Shown here: positions 1 to 15,403 of the stretch, piece by piece
Layout: each line of letters begins with the position of its first letter
Numbering within the stretch: the first letter of the stretch is position 1
From: Lamellibrachia satsuma
Lineage: Eukaryota > Annelida > Polychaeta > Sabellida > Siboglinidae
DNA length: 64,000 nt
Direction of reading: 5' to 3'
Assembly: GCA_033239005.1 (NCBI GenBank)
Contig: BSQZ01000006.1
Span: 13,581,162-13,645,161 of the forward strand
The notes under the pieces: model-generated
The model's input: only the letters and a program-made list of their open reading frames with translations
Told to the model about the DNA's origin: nothing
Databases searched by the model: none
Program-made: the position numbers and the translations under genes

Positions 1-310
1 TTTGCAACATTGCCATACTTGTAGTTCAATTCTTCTGTATTTTATACTAAACTAATATAATATACATAAGTCCATGTGATCAATAAACAAACAAAAAAAT
101 GTAAAATAAAAATAAAGAACCATGCAAGAATGTGAGCAGAAAAAAGGCTAAAATATTGTTTCAACAGGATGATTTTTTTTAAACAAGTTGGTCTTTTGGC
201 ATCACAATATATAACTCCGACAACTTTGAGGGTATTTCGTATCATGGTTTTGACCAGAACTAAAGATAAAAAAATTATAATTTCAGCAGACAAAGCAAAA
301 CCATACTTAC

Positions 311-1071
311 CCTGATGTCACACGTTGCCATGGAAACGCCTGCCTGGAATACGACCCTACTCTGTCTGCTATTGGGGCGGCTGATGTAGTCGGAGCCAGA
401 CTGGAGATTATCAGCATCCGCGCCCAGAGCACTCACAAGCTTAGTGTAGCAGATCACCGACGCTGGAATACTACTGTCACCTGTCACCAACACAGGGCAT
501 AGTTATAAAGTGACCAGGCTATTCACACAGTAATAAGGTTTAAGATTACAAGATGACATCATTGTTTATGTTGATTGGGCAGGACAAAATAATAATAGGA
601 CAAATGTATAACTGTTCATTCATTAAATGTTTTTATCTTTGCTCAGTAAAAACCATGGGTATTTTATAAGCATCACAAAACGATGAAGTGAGATTCCAAC
701 TGTAATGGCTACCTGACTGTCCATGCAATCACTGTTTAGGTTGGCATGTCAACTGAAGTAGTTTTCTTTTGATGTATCCAATTTTACAGATTCATTGTTG
801 ACGTTTCAGCGAAAAGAAAGAGATAATGTGCTACTCTATTTATGAATGTTTCAGTAATTCATAAGCACAACAGAGGAATGTGTCGAGCAAATAAAGAAGT
901 TTTGAATGACAGCTTATATTATGCAAATTGTGACAGATCAACAGCAAGAGTATATGTACTTGTTCAAGAGGTCAAATGGACTGAGATTACCTGTTCTAAT
1001 GAGATTGGCGTACAGATGACCCGAACTTTCATTCACTGCGTAGACTTTCTTCTCAAACATTATCACTGGTT
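311..1071 (-). CDS. FRAS1: FRAS1-like exons: Calx-beta domain 2, incomplete (991-1071, 311-480)
   Basis: The 81-bp exon 991-1071 encodes PVIMFEKKVYAVNESSG and the 170-bp exon 311-480 encodes SVICYTK, SDYISRP and VVFQAGVSMATCDIR. The domain's acidic EGxExF end is not in the window, so the gene continues left of position 1. Confidence 0.87.
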
Positions 1072-4000
1072 CTGCAAACATAAAGAAACATTAGTTTCTC
1101 GGTAGGTTTAATGCAGTAGTGCAGTGGACGATTAAATCACACGCAACAAAAGTTACTACAGACATCGTTGTCAATTAAATGACCCAATACAGTAACGAAA
1201 TAGATAATATAGACTTTGTAATAAATAAAGCACATGCATGCATGCACGGACGCGCACATACAAATAGCATACCATTTGTCTTTGAGTCAACTTTTAAATT
1301 CCACAAAACGTATGCATGTATACAAATTTACCAATGGTATAAAACATATAAAACAAGAAGAAACTCTACCGTCTTCCGTGTCAGAGATGGTGACAGCCAC
1401 TTTGCTAGTGTTGCCAATCAGTGTGTACGCGGGTTCTATCAGTTCAACGAAGAAAGTCTCTCGTCCTTCATAGATTGAGTCATCATTGATGATGATGGTG
1501 CAGACCTTCATGTCCTGCCATTCGTCAAACTGTACCTGTTAACAGGATCAACATGTCCAATGTATCACAGCATTATCCGATACGCATACCTGTATTGCGA
1601 TACATAACGATGCACAGTTGTAAAGAAACAGTTTGTGTCACATTAAACAGTTGTAAATGTCTACTAAAAATTATTTCCAGGGCTTGCTTCTGACATAATT
1701 TCAACTTTCAACATGATAAAACTTTGGAAATTATGTTGGCAATTATCGCGATTATTGTAAAATATATCAAATATTGCCATGTGAAAAAGTATCGCAATTC
1801 ATCAACATATTGAATCATTACAGCCCTATGATTCACCAACACAGTGGTCATTTCCCTCCTAGCTCCAAATACTAACAGATGGGGAGTGACACATCTTTCC
1901 AGTGGTGACCATTACGACATTTCCATAGCTCCTCAGCACAATTACCAAGTCATTTTTATTAAATTGTATAAGTGCACTTAAAATTCACTGACGTCACTGT
2001 TATCACACAATTTCAAATGCACTACAGAATGTTCGTTAATCTGACCAAACTCAATTCCACTCCAAAAAATTATTTAAAATTGTGCCACTACCAGCGTGTT
2101 TATTTCGACAGTGCAACTTACATGAATGGCAAGTTGAATAATATTTATACACAGAAATGGCAACAACTCGAAATTCATTTTATTGTCAAAAATCCGTCAA
2201 ATCTGACCCGAGTCTCTCGTTAAAATTGTGCCACTACCAGCACACCATTTCTTAGAAAATCATATTCAACAAACAATCCATAATTTCAGGTACAACATTT
2301 GCAGATAATGGCTGACAAAAAAAAATGGGTCTGACCCCACATGATTTTTATATCATACACTAAACATACATTGCTACATTTGTTTTATAAATTAAACAAA
2401 CTATTAGGAATAATTACAAATGGTCAACTATCCAGCAGTATTAAAAGCAGAAATATGTTGGCAAGTTGAAATGAATGTAAGAATTAATACATTAATTGTG
2501 ATGTGGACAAACTACGCAATACTGACATACAGATTAAGACACTGCATACACAAGGCTGTACCTCTATGTGGAGCATAATACACAAGTCTGACTATAACAA
2601 TGTAACTGCTAATGCCTACCTGTCCTTCATGTCGTGTGAAGTCGTGCAAACCTGGGGTGGTTTTCTTCAGTGCTGAGGTCGCAGTTCCTTCTATGGTGCG
2701 ACAGGTCACAACGGAATACTGCCACAAGAGAGGACCCCGCATTCAGAACCAGACAAAACTGCTTCTGAGTGTTTAACCAGTAGCAGTTATTCATATGTGC
2801 GCTCACAGAGACATCATTTTATAATTTAGATAATACCATATTCAGTCATTACGCACTGGAACACTGTAGAGGGTCTACTATAAAGATTCTAACATGACTT
2901 AGAACTAGCTACGCATGAAGTGTCCCCATGGAAAACGACTTGATGGACATACTGTCCCAGTGGAAAGACAGTATGTACTGGAGCTCGCTTTAAGCTGAAG
3001 CAAAAGGAATGTGTGGCTTCATTGATGGATGCCTTTAATGTGTCCTGGTGGATGTTGAAATCACGAAAAGAAGTGTCTCACCTGTTTAAGATATCCATAT
3101 CTCTTGATAGGTATTCGGATGACCCCCGACGTCTCGGTGATGTTGAACTGTGGCCGTGCGAATGTGATGACTGACCATTGGATGTGTAGTACGTTCCCAG
3201 ACACTACGTTTGGCTTGCTGTCCATCAGGTCAAAGGTGAAGTTGTCACTCATGGCCGAGGTGTTCTTCGTGAGGACATAACGGATCAGGCCGTTGTTTAC
3301 ATCCTCTGAAATACACCACAGATCACATAGTTTTCATCAGCCACTACCCATCTTCACCAGACAAGGGTGATAGTAGTACTATAGTATCATGAGTGGATGT
3401 ACGCTGAATAATTTGTGCTTTGTCCCATTTGCTATCTTAGTCAATGTTTTGCTGGGAACTTGATGCATTCGCACCCAAACTTCAAGGAGCATTTCCAGGA
3501 AATGCCTATGATTAACCATCTGACCAGCACCTACAGACACAACCAGGGTGACAATATTAACGAGTGGTGTGTAGTCAGATAGTGTCTGTACCTTGTGTGA
3601 AGAACATGGTGACAATGCCTGGATGTTCCACATTCTCCAGCTGTCCATTGACAGGAGGGTTCGTCACCTGGTAGATGATCTTCGAGTCATCTGTGTCTAC
3701 GTCACTTGTCAACAGCTCGTTCTTGGTAATGAAGTTCATCGCCTGACAGATTATAAGTTATCATGAATATGATTGCAGTTGATCTTAAAAGTCCCTTCTT
3801 GTTTTATTTAACCAATCGTGAATCAATTTCATTGATAATGTTTAAATAGTTTAAGTAATATGTGGAGTCAGTTCAACAAGAGAGCATATTTTAGTTAAAA
3901 TCATTTAAATAATTGACTTTGATCGTTAGATCGGGTAACTTGTGAAAGTGTGTACAGCCTTGTGTCATAGTACATAAAGCCGGATCACTTTTGCTCTTTT

Positions 4001-4959
4001 TGCTGAATTTTGACCAGATTTGTCAAAAATAATTTAATAGATTGTTTGACGACTTCGTCAAAGCTAAATAAAAAAAAATTACAAATGAGCTAGCATATCA
4101 TAGTGGATAATACAAGTTATTTTTGAAAAACAAGTAAAAAAACAACATGAGCAAAACAAATCAAACTGAGGAGAGACCTTTATAGGCAAGTCACTAAATA
4201 TAAACTAATAGTAAAGTTAGCTGTGATATAGTGTGATTCATGCAGTCATTCAATAGTTTTATTATATGATCACTTATAAAACTACCTTTTTAAATATCCT
4301 CGGTTTAAATGTTATTTTATCACTGCAATTTTTATGTTTGATTGACAGCTGAAGTTAATTGGTGAGGTTGTAAGTGGCTTACCCTGCCGTCCACCATTTT
4401 TATGTTTGATTGACAGCTGAAGTTAATTGGTGAGGTTGTAAGTGGCTTACCCTGCCGTCCACCATTGCCAGGTAGTGCAGACCCAGGTTTGTCTCCAAGA
4501 TGGGACTGCCGTCATCCACAGGAGACACTTCTATGGGGAACACCTACAGCAGACATCATTCAACTAATGTCACATGATCAGTGTCACATGATCAGTGTCC
4601 TTACTCTTCATATATTCACTAAATATTTGGATAACATACGGTATATATTTTGCTGGTTCCCAGTTTACCATGTGCCACCACTGCTGTGGGAAAGGCGTCG
4701 AAGGGTGTGGGAATAGGCTACAATAGGGAAATACCCCCTCTGATTCTTCTAAAATTAGACTTATGGAATTCCATGGGACATGTCATTCAACTCAAATACA
4801 TTATATCTTGGAATATGTAAATACAACATTTTAGCTTCATCCACACTGAAGTCATACTGTTTATCAACAAGGTGACATTACTGTATGTTAACAAACAAGA
4901 CACTGAGTAATTTCTATTCATGGGAACTCCCAAAATATCTCAACCAATTGATGAAACAA

Positions 4960-5037
<78 letters not shown>

Positions 5038-8000
5038 CTATATAGTCTGCATCAATATTGGTAACTAGTGCAAGTAATTAGTGTGTCAATGACCAATATA
5101 AATAAAATATGTAGGATTTGTTCTGTATTTATCATAAAATAAATATGTATTTATATAATTTGTACTTTCCATTACAGTTACATAAGGAAGTAAAAATGCA
5201 CCCACATAACTATAGTAATCAAACAAGAATATCCTCTAAATGCCAAACACAAGACACTGACCTGTGGCTTGGACATGGTCACCTCGCCATTGGCCGACTT
5301 CACCTTGTAGAGAGGGTTTGTGCCGTCCGACACAGTGAACTCGAACTTGTCCTTCAGTGTATTGCTGCCATCGTGTATGTATGTGATCTTGTTGTCATAG
5401 ATATCAGCCATCATAAAAGTGACGGCTGGTTCATATCTGTCGTCCTCGCGTTCAATCTGCAGCTGTCCATGACTTGGCGGCGTCACAACATGGAACTGAA
5501 TCCGGTCCTCCTGGAAGGCAGGCAGAATTAGACACGTCTTATCAAATTCACTACTTAACGCTGGTTTACACTAGACAGTTGTGCAGATGACAATGTGCAG
5601 CTAAATAATTTGTGTGCCGACGTGAGCGACCTGTCTAGATAACTAAAACATCATTAATCATGTGCAAAGAACTAAGTCAATCTCAATTTTTTATTTATGC
5701 CAAGATTCACGTGTTCTAATTATAGTACAATTTCATTCTAACAAAATTCCCAGTCTAGAAAGTGCGGCGAACTGACAAAAATTAAGAGAAGATGTACTCA
5801 CCCTGGTGTCTTCATCGACTGCCTTCAATTCAAACTCAGTGATCATCTTCCTGATGCCTTCCTGCACCTTGAGTACGTGGCTAGTGACGAGGGGTAAAGA
5901 GTCATCCACTGGGATGATGGTCACATAGAACTTCTGGATCACCTGGAGGCACACAGAACACAGTGACAGATCCAGGGAATCAGATAAGGATCATATTCAC
6001 TGTTCATCTATATGTTAATCCATGCACAGTACAACTAAAGGATCAGAATAACATCTTGGAGTCAGGGTAGTTCACCCTTGTACTCCTACAATCTTGGTTG
6101 TACAACTGAGTAGGTTATATATCAGGTATTTAGAGTATTTGAGCAACTCTGCAGAACCTATATCCTTTGCCTCATCACCCTATATGAGTTGTCAAACACA
6201 AAGCAGCATTTGCTTGCATTGAATAAATGTAAACATTTTGCTACTTTTTAATCTACAAGTCGTGTCGTGACTTTGTGGGGGTGCAAACACTAATAAATCT
6301 AAAAATAAGTCTGCCTTAGACGAAACTATTTACAGGTGTTCGGCAGATTTCTAAGCATATTGCCAAGACATCTCAGTTTTGCAAAAATCATGCCTGTAAT
6401 AAAAGACATTATAATAACATATACTTTAAGAAAAGTATGTGACAGTCTAATATTGGAAGATAGCTTTTTGGATTGTCAGAAATGGTCTCCCAAGATATAA
6501 TATCATCAGCGTTACTTCCATTATTGATGTCCTGTATGTTATATATTAAAAAGTAAAATACAAGTAAATACAATTTAAAGGGCCAATCAATAGACATCGT
6601 GATTTAGGTTTCCAGCTAGCCTGGTGAACATCGTGAACGGTGACTTAGGTTTTCAGCTAGCCTGGTGAACATCGTGAACGGTGACTTAGGTTTTCAGCTA
6701 GCCTGGTGAACATCGTGAACGGCGACTTAGGTTTTCAGTTAGCCTGGTGAACATCGTGAATGGTGACTTAGGTTTCCAGCTAGCCTGGCGAACATCGTGA
6801 ACAGTGACTTAGGTTTCCAGCTAGCCTGGTGAACATCGTGAACAGTGACTTATGTTTCCAGCTAGCCTGGTGAACATCGTGAACAGTGACTTAGGTTTCC
6901 AGTTAGCCTGGTGAACATCGTGAACAGTGACTTAGGTTTCCAGCTAGGTTTCCAGCTAGCCTGGTGAACATCGTGAACAGTGACTTAGGTTTCCAGCTAG
7001 CCTGGTGAACATCGTGAACAGTGACTTAGGTTTTCAGCTAGCCTGGTGAACATCGTGAACGGTGACTTAGGTTTCCAGCTAGCCTGGTGAACATCATGAA
7101 CAGTGACTTAGGTTTCCAGCTAGCCTGGTGAACATCGTGAACAGTGACTTAGGTTTCCAGTTAGCCTGGTGAGCATCGTGAACAGTGACTTAGGTTTCCA
7201 GCTAGCCTGGTGAACTTACTTTGTTGGTTCCATCCGAGACCGAGAAGATGAAGTTATCAACATAGAGTTCCGCCTCACTGATGTGTACGTACATGACAGC
7301 ACTGGCAGCCAGATCAGCCTGGCTGAAGCTACTTATGGCGTACTCTACAACAGTGACACCATCCACAGTGAGCAAACATCTGTGTAATAATACTGGAATG
7401 TGGTACTGAGCGAGTCTGCAAGCCCAATACAACATTCTGAAGCAACAAGTGCATAAAACCCAGATAAGGTATTTACTATATATGTTCATAACTAACATTT
7501 CAACACATTTAATGCAATAAATTGGTAATGTATGCATTATACAGTGCACACCATTTCAATTAATCCTTCAGTGCATAACAGTGCGATACCAGTTTTTATT
7601 GCACTGGACGGTGCATCATAGACAACAAGTTATCAGTAGCATCCACCCATGTAGTAAATCATTATGTGCTATTAGATGATATTGCCTTGTATTGCTTTTA
7701 ATGCAAAACTGACTACAAATAACACTAGAACAATTCAAACATGCTACTAGTTTAGAGTAGCAATGCTAACGTAAAATCTGCTCATCGAAAATCTGAAAAA
7801 ATATATAAAAAGTAGAAAAGTATTGGACTCACGGGGGTCTTCTGCAAAGGCAATGTGTCCTAGCATGGGTTGCTGTGTGATGGCAAAGACAAGGTCCGCA
7901 GGCTCTGAGTCGACATCCGTGGCAGACAGGTACTCGGTGGTGATTTTGCGGGCTGACCCCTCCATCACTGCCAGTTCATTGTTGGCCAGTACCTTGGGCG

Positions 8001-11000
8001 GCATGCGGTCCTCTGTCACACACACACACATATCGCTATGTCACATCTATTGAGCATCTATCTCCGTATTACAGGTATTTATGAAGTGACCTTATCATGA
8101 GGACAAACGTGCATTCTTTATATGTCGGCCATCATGTTTTCTTTCATAAAGTCATGATTGTCAATTAGATTGTTACTTACCAAGAACATTGATGAGGAAT
8201 GTCTGAGCTATCAAAGCGTTTCCATGACGATCAACAACGTTGAATTTGAAGGTAGCAATCCCTGAAGGTTCGCCTGGGGAATGTACGTACTGAATTCGTC
8301 CTATAGATATAAATCAGGTATTAACAACGCAGTTTAATAATACAAAATTATAAAAATAACCAGTTTTTTATATCTCATAGCTTGCATATATAATACAAGA
8401 CATTTCTAAGGTAGCCAGTTCTTGATTAACATCCACAGGACATATCTCATGTATATATTATTAAAACAACCTTGTATGCTTTACAGACAAATAGCGGATG
8501 ACTTATCAACATATCATAATATGTATAATGGCTATTGACTACTGTTGCACAGAAAACATACTGCCAACAAAACCCCAAATAAAATTCTTAAGGGTAAAAC
8601 CTGATGACACAAACGTTAACTGACATCCATGTTTTCAATCAGCCACATTTGCAATTGCAATAATAAAGTTGTTACCTTGATCAATGTCGAACTGCTTGAA
8701 GCTGTTGGGTGAGCCGGCAGGTGTAAGGGTTTGAAGCCCGGCAACTTGTTTCAACTGAAGTAGCCCGAAGGAGGGAGCAACAGTGAGCACATACTTGAGG
8801 TGGATGTCTTCCGAGTCTACATCAGTTGCCTGCAGTTCTGTCGACTGGATCACGGTTGTTGAGCCTGTAACAAACACATGTTGCATAGCACTCAGTATGT
8901 TCTTCCTCAAAGTTCCCTTTAGAAAGGGAGCGAGGCCGACTAATTCTTACAACTAATTGTGGTGGCGCAGTGGTTAGAACATTGGACTCTCAATCGAGAG
9001 AACCTGGTTTCAAATCCTCTTGCTTCCGTTCCAAATCTTTGGCAATTGTGTTCATGTCACGTTGCCTCAGTTCACTCAGCTATATAAATGAATACCTGGC
9101 TATCGACAGTGAATATTTGAATGAGTAGTCTTCGTGCAGTAATTGTAGCATGGCTGAATGCTTCCCAGAGAAGTTGGAATTGGAATGAACATGGAGCATT
9201 GTCGCACAATAGTGACTACATACAACATGAATATGTTGGCTATGTACATCGTGAATGTGGTGACTTTATACAACATGGAGTGTGCTGTTTAAAATCGTGC
9301 TAAAACCTTTGTTAAAATGTGGTTAAATTAGGTTAAGAAAACAAAAAAGGTAAAATTTGTGCAAGTGCTTAACATCCAGAATGGTCAACCCTCCCTTGAA
9401 GTTGTAAAGGTAAAGGTACATTCTTATACAGCGCGGTATCCGGTCCATAGGACTGCTCAAAGCACTTTACACTTCACCCACTGGCAGACCTGTTCATTCC
9501 AAGGCCATCTCAACTTCTCTGGGAAGTTGTCTAGAGTTGGGGATGTGACTATGCACTCAGACAGTTGGTTCCATAGTCGGATACCAGCTGGGAAGAAAGA
9601 GTGCCTATTCACATCTGTCCTGCAGTAGGGGACGATATAGTGCATGTTGTGACCTCTTGTGATGAATGTAGCACGATGTGATAACATGGCCACTGGGATG
9701 TCTATGAGATGGTGTGTGACACGGTACATTCTGACTATCCTGACAGTTGTCCTTCTGTGTTGCAGGGATTCCCAGCCGAGTCTGCTGATCATCTAACTGG
9801 TACTGCTGGTTGTCCTGTAGTCCCCAGTTACAAATCTTGCCGCCGCTAGCTTCCAACTTCTGGATGTTGGTGTTTGTGTGGGGGTCCCATGATGTTGGTG
9901 CTGTTGATGCTGGTGTACTCCAGGATAGGCCTAACTAGGTTCTGGTAACTGTGCCTTGATGTTGGTTGGACAGCTAGACAGGTTTCTCCTGAGGAAAGCA
10001 AGGCCATTGTTGGCCTTCTTCATGATAGCATCGACATGGAAATTCCAGGTCAAGTTTCTTGCTATTGTAACTCCAAGGTACTTTCCTAATTTCACAAGAG
10101 TCGAATTGCTCCCATGAATTGGTGGCTGCAACATGGTTCCACTTCCTGATTCTTATGACCTCACAATTGCTTAGGTTGAATGACATCTTCCAGTCTTTCT
10201 TCCACTGTTTCAGTTTGTCGAGGTCATCTTGCAGAATTTGGCTGTCATGTATCGTCTGTATCTACCTGTACAAGAGGGTATCGTCTGTATCTTCCTGTAC
10301 AAGAGGGTATCGTCTGCGAAGAGTTGGGAGATGGAGTCGACCTTCTGTGGCATGTCATTAATGTTTAGTAAGAACACGAGGGGACCGAATACACTTCCTG
10401 GTGGGACACATGAGGTGACCGGGGCAGGACCGGATGTCTGTCCTTCTACCAGCACTCGTTGGCTCCTACCAGCAAGGAAGCTCCTGATCCACACGAGGAG
10501 GTTGCCCCTGACGTCATAGTGCTGCGGTTTGATAGTCAGCAACTGGTGGGACACCTTGCTAAAGTCAAGCAGGACAGCATCGATCTGCTCTCCCTGTTAG
10601 GTCTTGTAGCGTTATGATCAGCTGGTCGGAGAGGATCTTATGTGTATCAAGGTGTTGTATTATCTGGCTATGGATGATGTGTTCCATTACATTACTGCAT
10701 ACTGATGTTAGTGATATGGGTTGGTAGTTTGCCGGACTGCTGCAGACGCCCTTCTTGAATATTGGTGTGATATTAGCTTTCTTCCAGTCATCTGGTGCTG
10801 TGCCCTGGTGCAGTGATGCCAGGAAGATTAATGTAAGTGCTGGGCTGATTTCTGGTGTGAAATCCTTCAGAAGTCTGGTCAGGATGTTGTCTGGGCCAGT
10901 CACTTTGTGTGGGTTAAGGCCGTGGTTCATATGGAACTAAATCCAAATAGACGTTTTCAGTTAACATTATCACATTGAAAAAAGGGAAAAGTTAGTTCAC

Positions 11001-14000
11001 ATCCCGATTAAAAATTCAGTTACTACTTGGAGAGAACCAACAATGAAATAATGACATGGACGATTACCTGGGTTTACTCGAAGTCCTCTATTTATTCGCA
11101 GGCGTGGCGTTTCATCATTCACAACACCAATGACCACCTTGACCACACCGGTAGTCTTGAAGTGGCCATCGGTCAAGCTAAGGTTGAATACGTCATTGGT
11201 CACCTCCTCTGGACCCTCATGGGTGTACACCAGCAACTCATCATGTATGTCCTATAAGAAAAAACAGTTTCACTTTTTTAACCTATTTTTCATTTCAGGA
11301 ATTTAATCAAACATCCTTGCAGATTTTAAAAGTAAACAATGTAGAGATAAAGGAACAGTTGATTATTTAAACCATGAATACTACATTTAAAGGTCCATCC
11401 TCAATTCATTTAGCACATTGTAAATCAAGTTTGCTGACATTCAAATGTGTAGTGTGTGAATAGTTTAAGCCCACAAGAGTGTATACTTTTGCTAAATTCA
11501 TCAAAAGAAAGGACTTTGATCGTTTGATCAAGCATCCTGCAAAAGTGTGAATTCCCTACGCCATAATATAAGTAGGCAGAGCCACTTTTACTGAATTTTA
11601 CCTGGGACCAGTAAAAATTTGTCGGATGATTTCATCAAAACTAATTAACACAGTTGCACAAATGAGCAGCATGTTGTAGTCAATACTAGATAAGTTTGAT
11701 TTTCGCAAAATGATTCTGAGTGAAAATTTTATTGAGGAGGGAGCATTCTTTGATCTAATAATCGACACTGGTATCTTGCATTTTCTAATACATTACATTA
11801 TTAATGTGTGGCTAAACATATTACTAACATTGTCTATACTGATGCTATCAATAATGAAAACAATACTAGCAAGCCCTTCTACCTGATAAGTGAAGATGTC
11901 TCCCTTGTCCAATGGGTCAGCCTCGAAAAGTGTCTCTTGTTTAAATAATTTCTTCCTTAATTTTCCTGGAAAAAATAAATACATGCAATGATTAATCAAC
12001 CACGTTTTTTCACTAATCATCAAATCTATATTAGCATTTTAGCAATATGCGGTGCAACCACAAAAAAAGAGATTTGCTTAAATTCTGTTTAACCAATGAG
12101 TCATACTGAATCCACTTCATACAAAGTAACTTGTAAAACTATTAGGCTGCAAATGAAATTCCCAAAGAACATGTGTCAAAATTATGTTTTTAAAGGCATG
12201 TTCACCAGAGTTATCAAACTTCTATGATAAGCAAATAAACATATAGGTACAATGTATACCAAGCACTTAAGCTGAACTGTGTGACACATGATTTCAGAGG
12301 TAACTCTGTTAACTTACAATACAGCAGAAGGCAATATAGGAAACTTCTATAGTATCGAAATCCTCAGGAATCCGAGCTCACATCAAAACCAAAGGGATAG
12401 GCAATCTTTAATAAGTTTACAATTTAATGTCGTTGGTCGAGTTCACTAAGGGGGAAGCGATGTCTTCAAGTGACATTGGAATGTTATTATTTCCTGTTTA
12501 CTTGACGCTAGCAGGGAGCGAGTTCCGCAAAGTTGGTGTGATACAGTTACTTACCAATCTGTGGTCTGCTGGTCAGTGTGAAGATGAGGTCCTCTGCCAT
12601 CGAGTCAATGTCCACTACATAGATAGAGGCGTTGTTGACCAGAACACCATGGCCTTCCTGACAGAACACTTGTTCCGTCACCAGCACAGGTTTCTCGTCA
12701 TTGACAAGCTGAAGACATACAATGTTTCTATCAGTTCCCACCACACAAATACATAGATAACAGTAATATAATAGTTATTTATTTGTTAAATGACATGCAA
12801 GGATATTAATAAATTTACTAAAATAAATGCCTGAAAAATATGCAGCATCCTCTACGACTCACAAATAGCAAAATTGTAACCAAAGCAGGGGCACATTTTA
12901 CTTTAGATATTATTATTATTATTATTAAAAGTGGAATCTTATGTCTCTACACTACACCAAGAAGAGCTCTATACCAGACACTGCAAGTAGCCATAGAAGT
13001 AGTTCCAGACATACATTGATAGAGATGTTGAACTTGTATGTGGGCGACTGGTTGACCCCATCCGAGACATGTAGGAGGAATGCGTCCCAAGTCGGCTCCT
13101 TGTTCTTGTGGTCACTCTGCACGTAGTGGACGTGTCCATCTATGAGGTCTTTCAACGTGAACGACGTCACCAGGCGCCGCTGATTCCTCTCTGACCCATC
13201 AGCTACATTAAATGCATATAACAAAAACATGAAATACAAAATTACACTAAAACTACCTCCTCAATTATTTAGCACATCATGAATCTGGTTCATTGATGTT
13301 CAAATCTGTAGTGTGTGAATATTTAAGTAATATGCAGTCGGTTTAATAACAGTGCATACTTAAAATCATCTAAAGAATTGATCTGGGTAACTTGTGAAAG
13401 TACAGATAACCCTATGTCATAGTTCTGTTAGACCACTGTTGTTCATTTTAGCAAAATTTTGACCGGATCTGGTCAAATATAATTTAATAGTTTGTTCAAT
13501 GATTTAATCTAAACTAAATAACAGCTTTGAACAAACGACCTAACATGTCATAGTGGATACTAGGTAGGTTTGATTTTTTGCAAAATGATTCTAAGACAAG
13601 ACAAAAAATAATTGAATTAAGGAATGACCTTTAATAAGAAAATAATCTATTGTCTGTACGACATAAATATCTGTTTTGCTTAAGGTGGCTGGGATCGGCT
13701 AGCATGTCAGCTGATTGTTTACTTTTTTCTTTCATAACGTGCTAGGATTTACTGAACTAAACGTTAACACCACAAAAAAAATCACCCCGCACTAACAGCA
13801 TATTTCGCCAATCCATCCTTTAAAAACGTAGTCCTTTTGGAAATCCCCTTGAGTTCCATGAAAAGCGACAGTGTTTCCATAGTAAAGACCGTGTGCGCTA
13901 TGATGTTCGAACCAGCTATATTCGTTTGCCTTGAAAGCGGACCACATGGCCTGGTTACTGTAATGCTAGTACACATCAGTATTATATCTACCTAATTAAA

Positions 14001-15128
14001 TCATCTACTTAAACCACCAAATATCAGTGATCAGTGAGTGTTAATGTAGTTTGTCGTGCTTTTGACATGAACGGAAATGTCGACACATATCTGACCTGGT
14101 GACCCCGCGGGATAATGGGCCAATCAAAATGACCATACACACACCCTGCCACGTGTGTGTTACATGGCTGGCATAATCTGATACCACAGACGAAAACACG
14201 TTACACATACAGATTCAAGGGCTATTGTGGCGGTAAATTAAGGGGACATGTCAATATTACAAATGGCTGTTATGTTTGTCAACAATACATAAAACACCAG
14301 TGAAAAACCATAAATTTCAATGCAAAAATAAGCATTTGTTGAAATTGTGCTTTCATTAATAACCAGGAAATGATGTTTAAAATATTGCTTGAGAAAAACT
14401 ACAACATTCACGATGTTGCAATTTTGCATATGAATGCGTCTTGCACATGCACGCAATGTAATACTGCAGTAATTATGATTGGTGAAGGGTTTGTGTCAAA
14501 AATACACTGCCACTTTAGGCTGTCATTCAACTTTTGCTTAATTCATTCACGATGGTGTAGCAGACATAATTGGTTTATGTTAACCAAAATCTGCCGTCAC
14601 ATTATCAGTTACACTGTCATGCTTATATGTATGTCATCTATTTCTTTGGGGAGTGTCTCAAAATGATTAAACTTCATTTTTATTGGCCATTTTTTTACAT
14701 TTACAAAAATGTTTTAAAAGCCTTGTAACATAACCAAATAAATGAAAAACAAAAAAATTTTTATCTGCTATATTACATAGTATTTAAACTACAATCTGTG
14801 AAGAAATGGTTAATTTATCTTTAAAACTTCTACCGAAATTAATCAATTCAAGACAAGCATATAATAGCCACCCCAGCTACCATAAGCTAACAAACTGGGG
14901 TTATTTAGATTATGCTTAACATACGTAGAATATGACATTTTCATATTCTTTCCTCATTTTATTCCTAGTATTTGTTATAATTCTACTTAGTATTGTACAC
15001 ATCATAAAAAGTAAAATAAGTTTAACTTGATTTGAAGAGATTACGTGTCTTGAGCTTTATTCAGAATTCCTCGTTATCATATTTAGCACCACTTATTAAC
15101 GTCAAAATAGAAATCATACATCTTGCAC

Positions 15129-15164
<36 letters not shown>

Positions 15165-15367
15165 TGTATGTATGTATGTATGTATGTATGTATTATGTAT
15201 GTATGTATGTATGTATGTATGTATGTATGTATGTATGTATGTATGTATGTATGTATGTATGTATGTATGTATGTATGTATGTATGTATGTATGTATGTAT
15301 GTATGTATGTATGTATGTATACATACATACATACATACATACATACATACATACATACATACATACA

Positions 15368-15403
<36 letters not shown>

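Noticed and set aside
6409..6597. Possible extra FRAS1-like exon
   Set aside because: The exons at 7220-7344 and 5802-5942 join directly in phase and in domain sequence (SDGTNK to VIQKFYV), leaving no room for it, and the peptide has no CSPG motif.
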